Shown piece by piece: positions 56,091 through 58,242 of a stretch of 58,242 bases of DNA. The notes beneath the pieces were generated by a model. It did no database searches, was not told the DNA's origin, and saw nothing but the letters and a program-made list of their open reading frames with translations. Within the stretch, counting starts at the first letter, position 1. Each line of letters opens with the position of its first letter. The stretch is taken from positions 81,570,959-81,629,200 of the forward strand of contig JBOZIK010000001.1 of the NCBI GenBank assembly GCA_051453625.1. Reading direction: 5' to 3'. Origin of the DNA: Welwitschia mirabilis (taxonomy: Eukaryota > Gnetophyta > Gnetopsida > Welwitschiales). The translations under genes were made by a program, and so were the position numbers.

Positions 56091-58242
56091 TTTTTATTTT
56101 GTTAAATTATCCTAATTATTTATGTTAGACAAGGTCATTTAAAATCTTATTTAAAAAAGGTTTAAAAAAGACTACTTTGCTAATAATATTTGAGAAATAA
56201 TTTTACACTCATTAAGCAGGTCTTTTTAAAAGAATATAAAAATAATTAAATAGAAAGTATCATGAAAATATCTTCTTGAAAGAATTTATGCTCTGTCAAA
56301 CTTTAATTTTATAAAATTTATTGTTCATCCTACATTTTGAGTTAAATATTTGCATACTTATGAATGCTTAAAAATAATAACATAGAAAATAATAATGAAC
56401 CTAAAATTTTTATGTGGAGTTATTCTATCATAATTCTAAAAGAACTTAAGCATGAAAAAGTAAAATGCACAAGTGAAAGTAAAATTAGATCTTATTTCCT
56501 ACTTAAAATAGGTAAGAATCTATACTTACTATTGCATTTAATTCACACATTTGAAGAGATTAAAAATTCTTACTAGAAGATAATTGAAAATGTTTCCACA
56601 TATTGGAAATGTTTCCACATGGGTGTTGATGTAAAAAATGAATGACACCGTGAGAAAAACAATAATAAAAAATTTAGTTGATATGAATTAGATATCATAA
56701 AGGCTAACATGGGCTAGGTGATATAGAAATAAGCCATTTATTAATTTTTGATGGCAGTCTTCGAGATTGAGATGGGGGTTTTTGAGTTTACTCTTAAGTG
56801 ATAGCTTTAAGGAATAGGATATCATATTTAAGTGTTACTGCACTATGCAATAAAGAGGGTTTTAGACAGATCATCAAGAACACTCAAGTTTTTGACAGAG
56901 ATAATCAAATACATTACAGAGCTAACAAAGGATTCAAAGAAGGTCATCGAGGACTTGAAAATTCTTAATACGATCCTTTGAATCCTAGCCACTTAAATAT
57001 AATTAAGTGAGATAAAAGGAAGACATGAAGCCGTGAAAAGGAAAAATAGTAAAAATTCAACTAGGATCATCAAGAAAAGAACCTTACTCTTTAGTAACAA
57101 GTTTCTTATTTTAAAAAAAATAAGTTGACTTAAAATTTAACTCAAAGTTTTATCTTTGAACTGGTGTCATTCGATCTTCTGAACTTGCATCACAATGACT
57201 TGGCTTGAAATCTTACTTAAAGCTTTGAATTTAAGTTAGTTTAAGTCAACTAAGTTATATTATTTTATGCAAGTTTAAGCAGCACATAATTTAGGCAGAT
57301 AAATTTTCTCATTTATCAAGTTAACTTAAAATCTTACTCAAAGTTTTAACTTTGAGTTAGTGTCAGTCAACTAGATAAACCTATTCCAAAATTTTAGCTT
57401 CTGCTAATGTACTACTAAAATAATAACATAGGTAACATTCATGTTCTTATTTATCTTTAAAAATACATTCTTTTTCTATGTATTACTAATCATGTTTTCA
57501 TATCTTTATTTAAAAAATTTCCTTAATTTAAAAAAAATTAGAATTTAATTAACTACTTAGCAATTGATGACGATAAAAAACTTTAATGNNNNNNNNNNNN
57601 NNNNNTAACTTATGAAAAAACTAAGCTAATCAAAAATTAAGCTAAAAGTTCTAAATTTAGGTTGAACTTTGGTTAGTCTTAAATGTCGTAGCTTCTGTCT
57701 TAACATAAAGAACATTATTGTACACTTGGCACATCTCGGATATTGGATAGAACATGTATGTAGTTCTTTTAAAGTCTTTTACTTTATTACTAAACATATG
57801 GGTACTAAGTATTTCAATATAAATCACACTTGCCAACTACATTAAGAAATATTTATGTTATAAATTNNNNNNNNNNNNNNNNNNNNNNNNNNNNNNNNNN
57901 NNNNNNNNNNNNNNNNNNNNNNNNNNNNNNNNNNNNNNNNNNNNNNNNNNNNNNNNNNNNNNNNNNTTATGATATAAATTTCATTTTTTCATGTCAACCA
58001 TTCATCGTTCTCCATATTGAGTCTTAGAGTTAATCCACTTAATCCTCTTCAATTATTATTATTTCTTCTTGTTCAATCCTTGTGGATCTACTCCTCCTCA
58101 CTCTCCCACTACTACTTCTGGTATTAAAAAGGTAAAACATTATTTTTTAACTTAGGTTCTACATAAATTAATATATATATTAAAAGTATAAAATCATAAT
58201 AACCTTAAATTGCTAGTAGATTTAAAAATAAGGTATAATACT
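56091..58242. other. Unassigned AT-rich DNA at the right end
   Basis: No coding pattern is supported; the open frames at 56364-56576 and 57830-58027 look random or cross N runs. It contains a 20-bp near-tandem pair (56586-56625, both with AAATGTTTCCACAT), a palindromic repeat cluster (57122-57371), a 17-N gap (57589-57605) and a 100-N gap (57867-57966) with a short TTATGnTATAAATT copy on each side. Confidence 0.5.
57122..57371. repeat. Three diverged copies of a palindrome-centred repeat
   Basis: Copies at about 57122-57172, 57196-57250 and 57318-57371 share an AAGTTnACTTAAAAT-like left end, a centre such as CTCAAAGTTTTAACTTTGAG (57337-57356, perfect 9-bp arms) and a GTCAnTCAAC-like right end. 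The ends GTTGACTTA and TAAGTCAAC are also complementary, so each unit is a nested inverted repeat. Confidence 0.7.

Overview
The window looks like AT-rich, repeat-dense nuclear DNA of a flowering plant. Every recognisable coding remnant belongs to a plant-type transposable element: Ty3/gypsy (Athila-like), an L1-type LINE, Ty1/copia, and a decayed plant transposon-like ORF. I found no intact host gene, no tRNA or rRNA gene and no CRISPR array. CG dinucleotides are very scarce (none in bases 1-778) and many element motifs show C-to-T or G-to-A changes, as expected for old methylated DNA. Species cannot be named from this sequence.

Layout. (1) 1-25156 is a minus-strand gypsy element, A, whose 3' LTR lies off the left edge. 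It keeps integrase, RNase H, reverse transcriptase, protease and gag remnants (528-7788), then a leader and primer-binding site (17294-18134) and a 5' LTR (23898-25156). Two elements sit inside it: a plus-strand, gag-protease-only relative, F (7789-17293, LTRs 7789-8784 and 16219-17293), inserted in A's gag; and a minus-strand LINE (18138-23885), inserted between A's primer-binding site and LTR with a diverged 13-bp target duplication. (2) 25175-26578 is another LTR of the same family, joined to A's LTR by an 18-bp primer-binding-site remnant. (3) 26579-35184 is mostly unassigned AT-rich DNA with a plus-strand Ty1/copia pol remnant (30050-31400). (4) 35185-36350 and 54573-56090 are two halves of one decayed minus-strand ORF, E, split by element B (36351-54572, target duplication CTTAT). 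B's 5' LTR is itself split by element C (45049-54150, target duplication AATAG). (5) 56091-58242 is unassigned AT-rich DNA with a cluster of palindromic repeats.

A, B, C and F belong to one family, shown by shared LTR ends, primer-binding-site and polypurine-tract positions and 3' noncoding region, but their coding content differs. A has gag-pol. F has gag plus repeated protease segments and no RT, RNase H or integrase. B has gag-protease joined to a fragment of a second ORF. C has only that second ORF, which I do not recognise. A, or relatives elsewhere, would have had to supply enzymes for the others. Noncoding parts of the family, especially the LTRs, carry many copies of a roughly 45-bp quasi-palindrome built on GTCATC/GATGAC, spaced about 100-120 bp apart.

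Assembly caution: nine runs of N are abutted on both sides by direct copies; in eight these are of exactly equal length and 94-100% alike (the ninth is a weak 25-bp case). These look like unmerged contig ends and inflate apparent tandem duplication.
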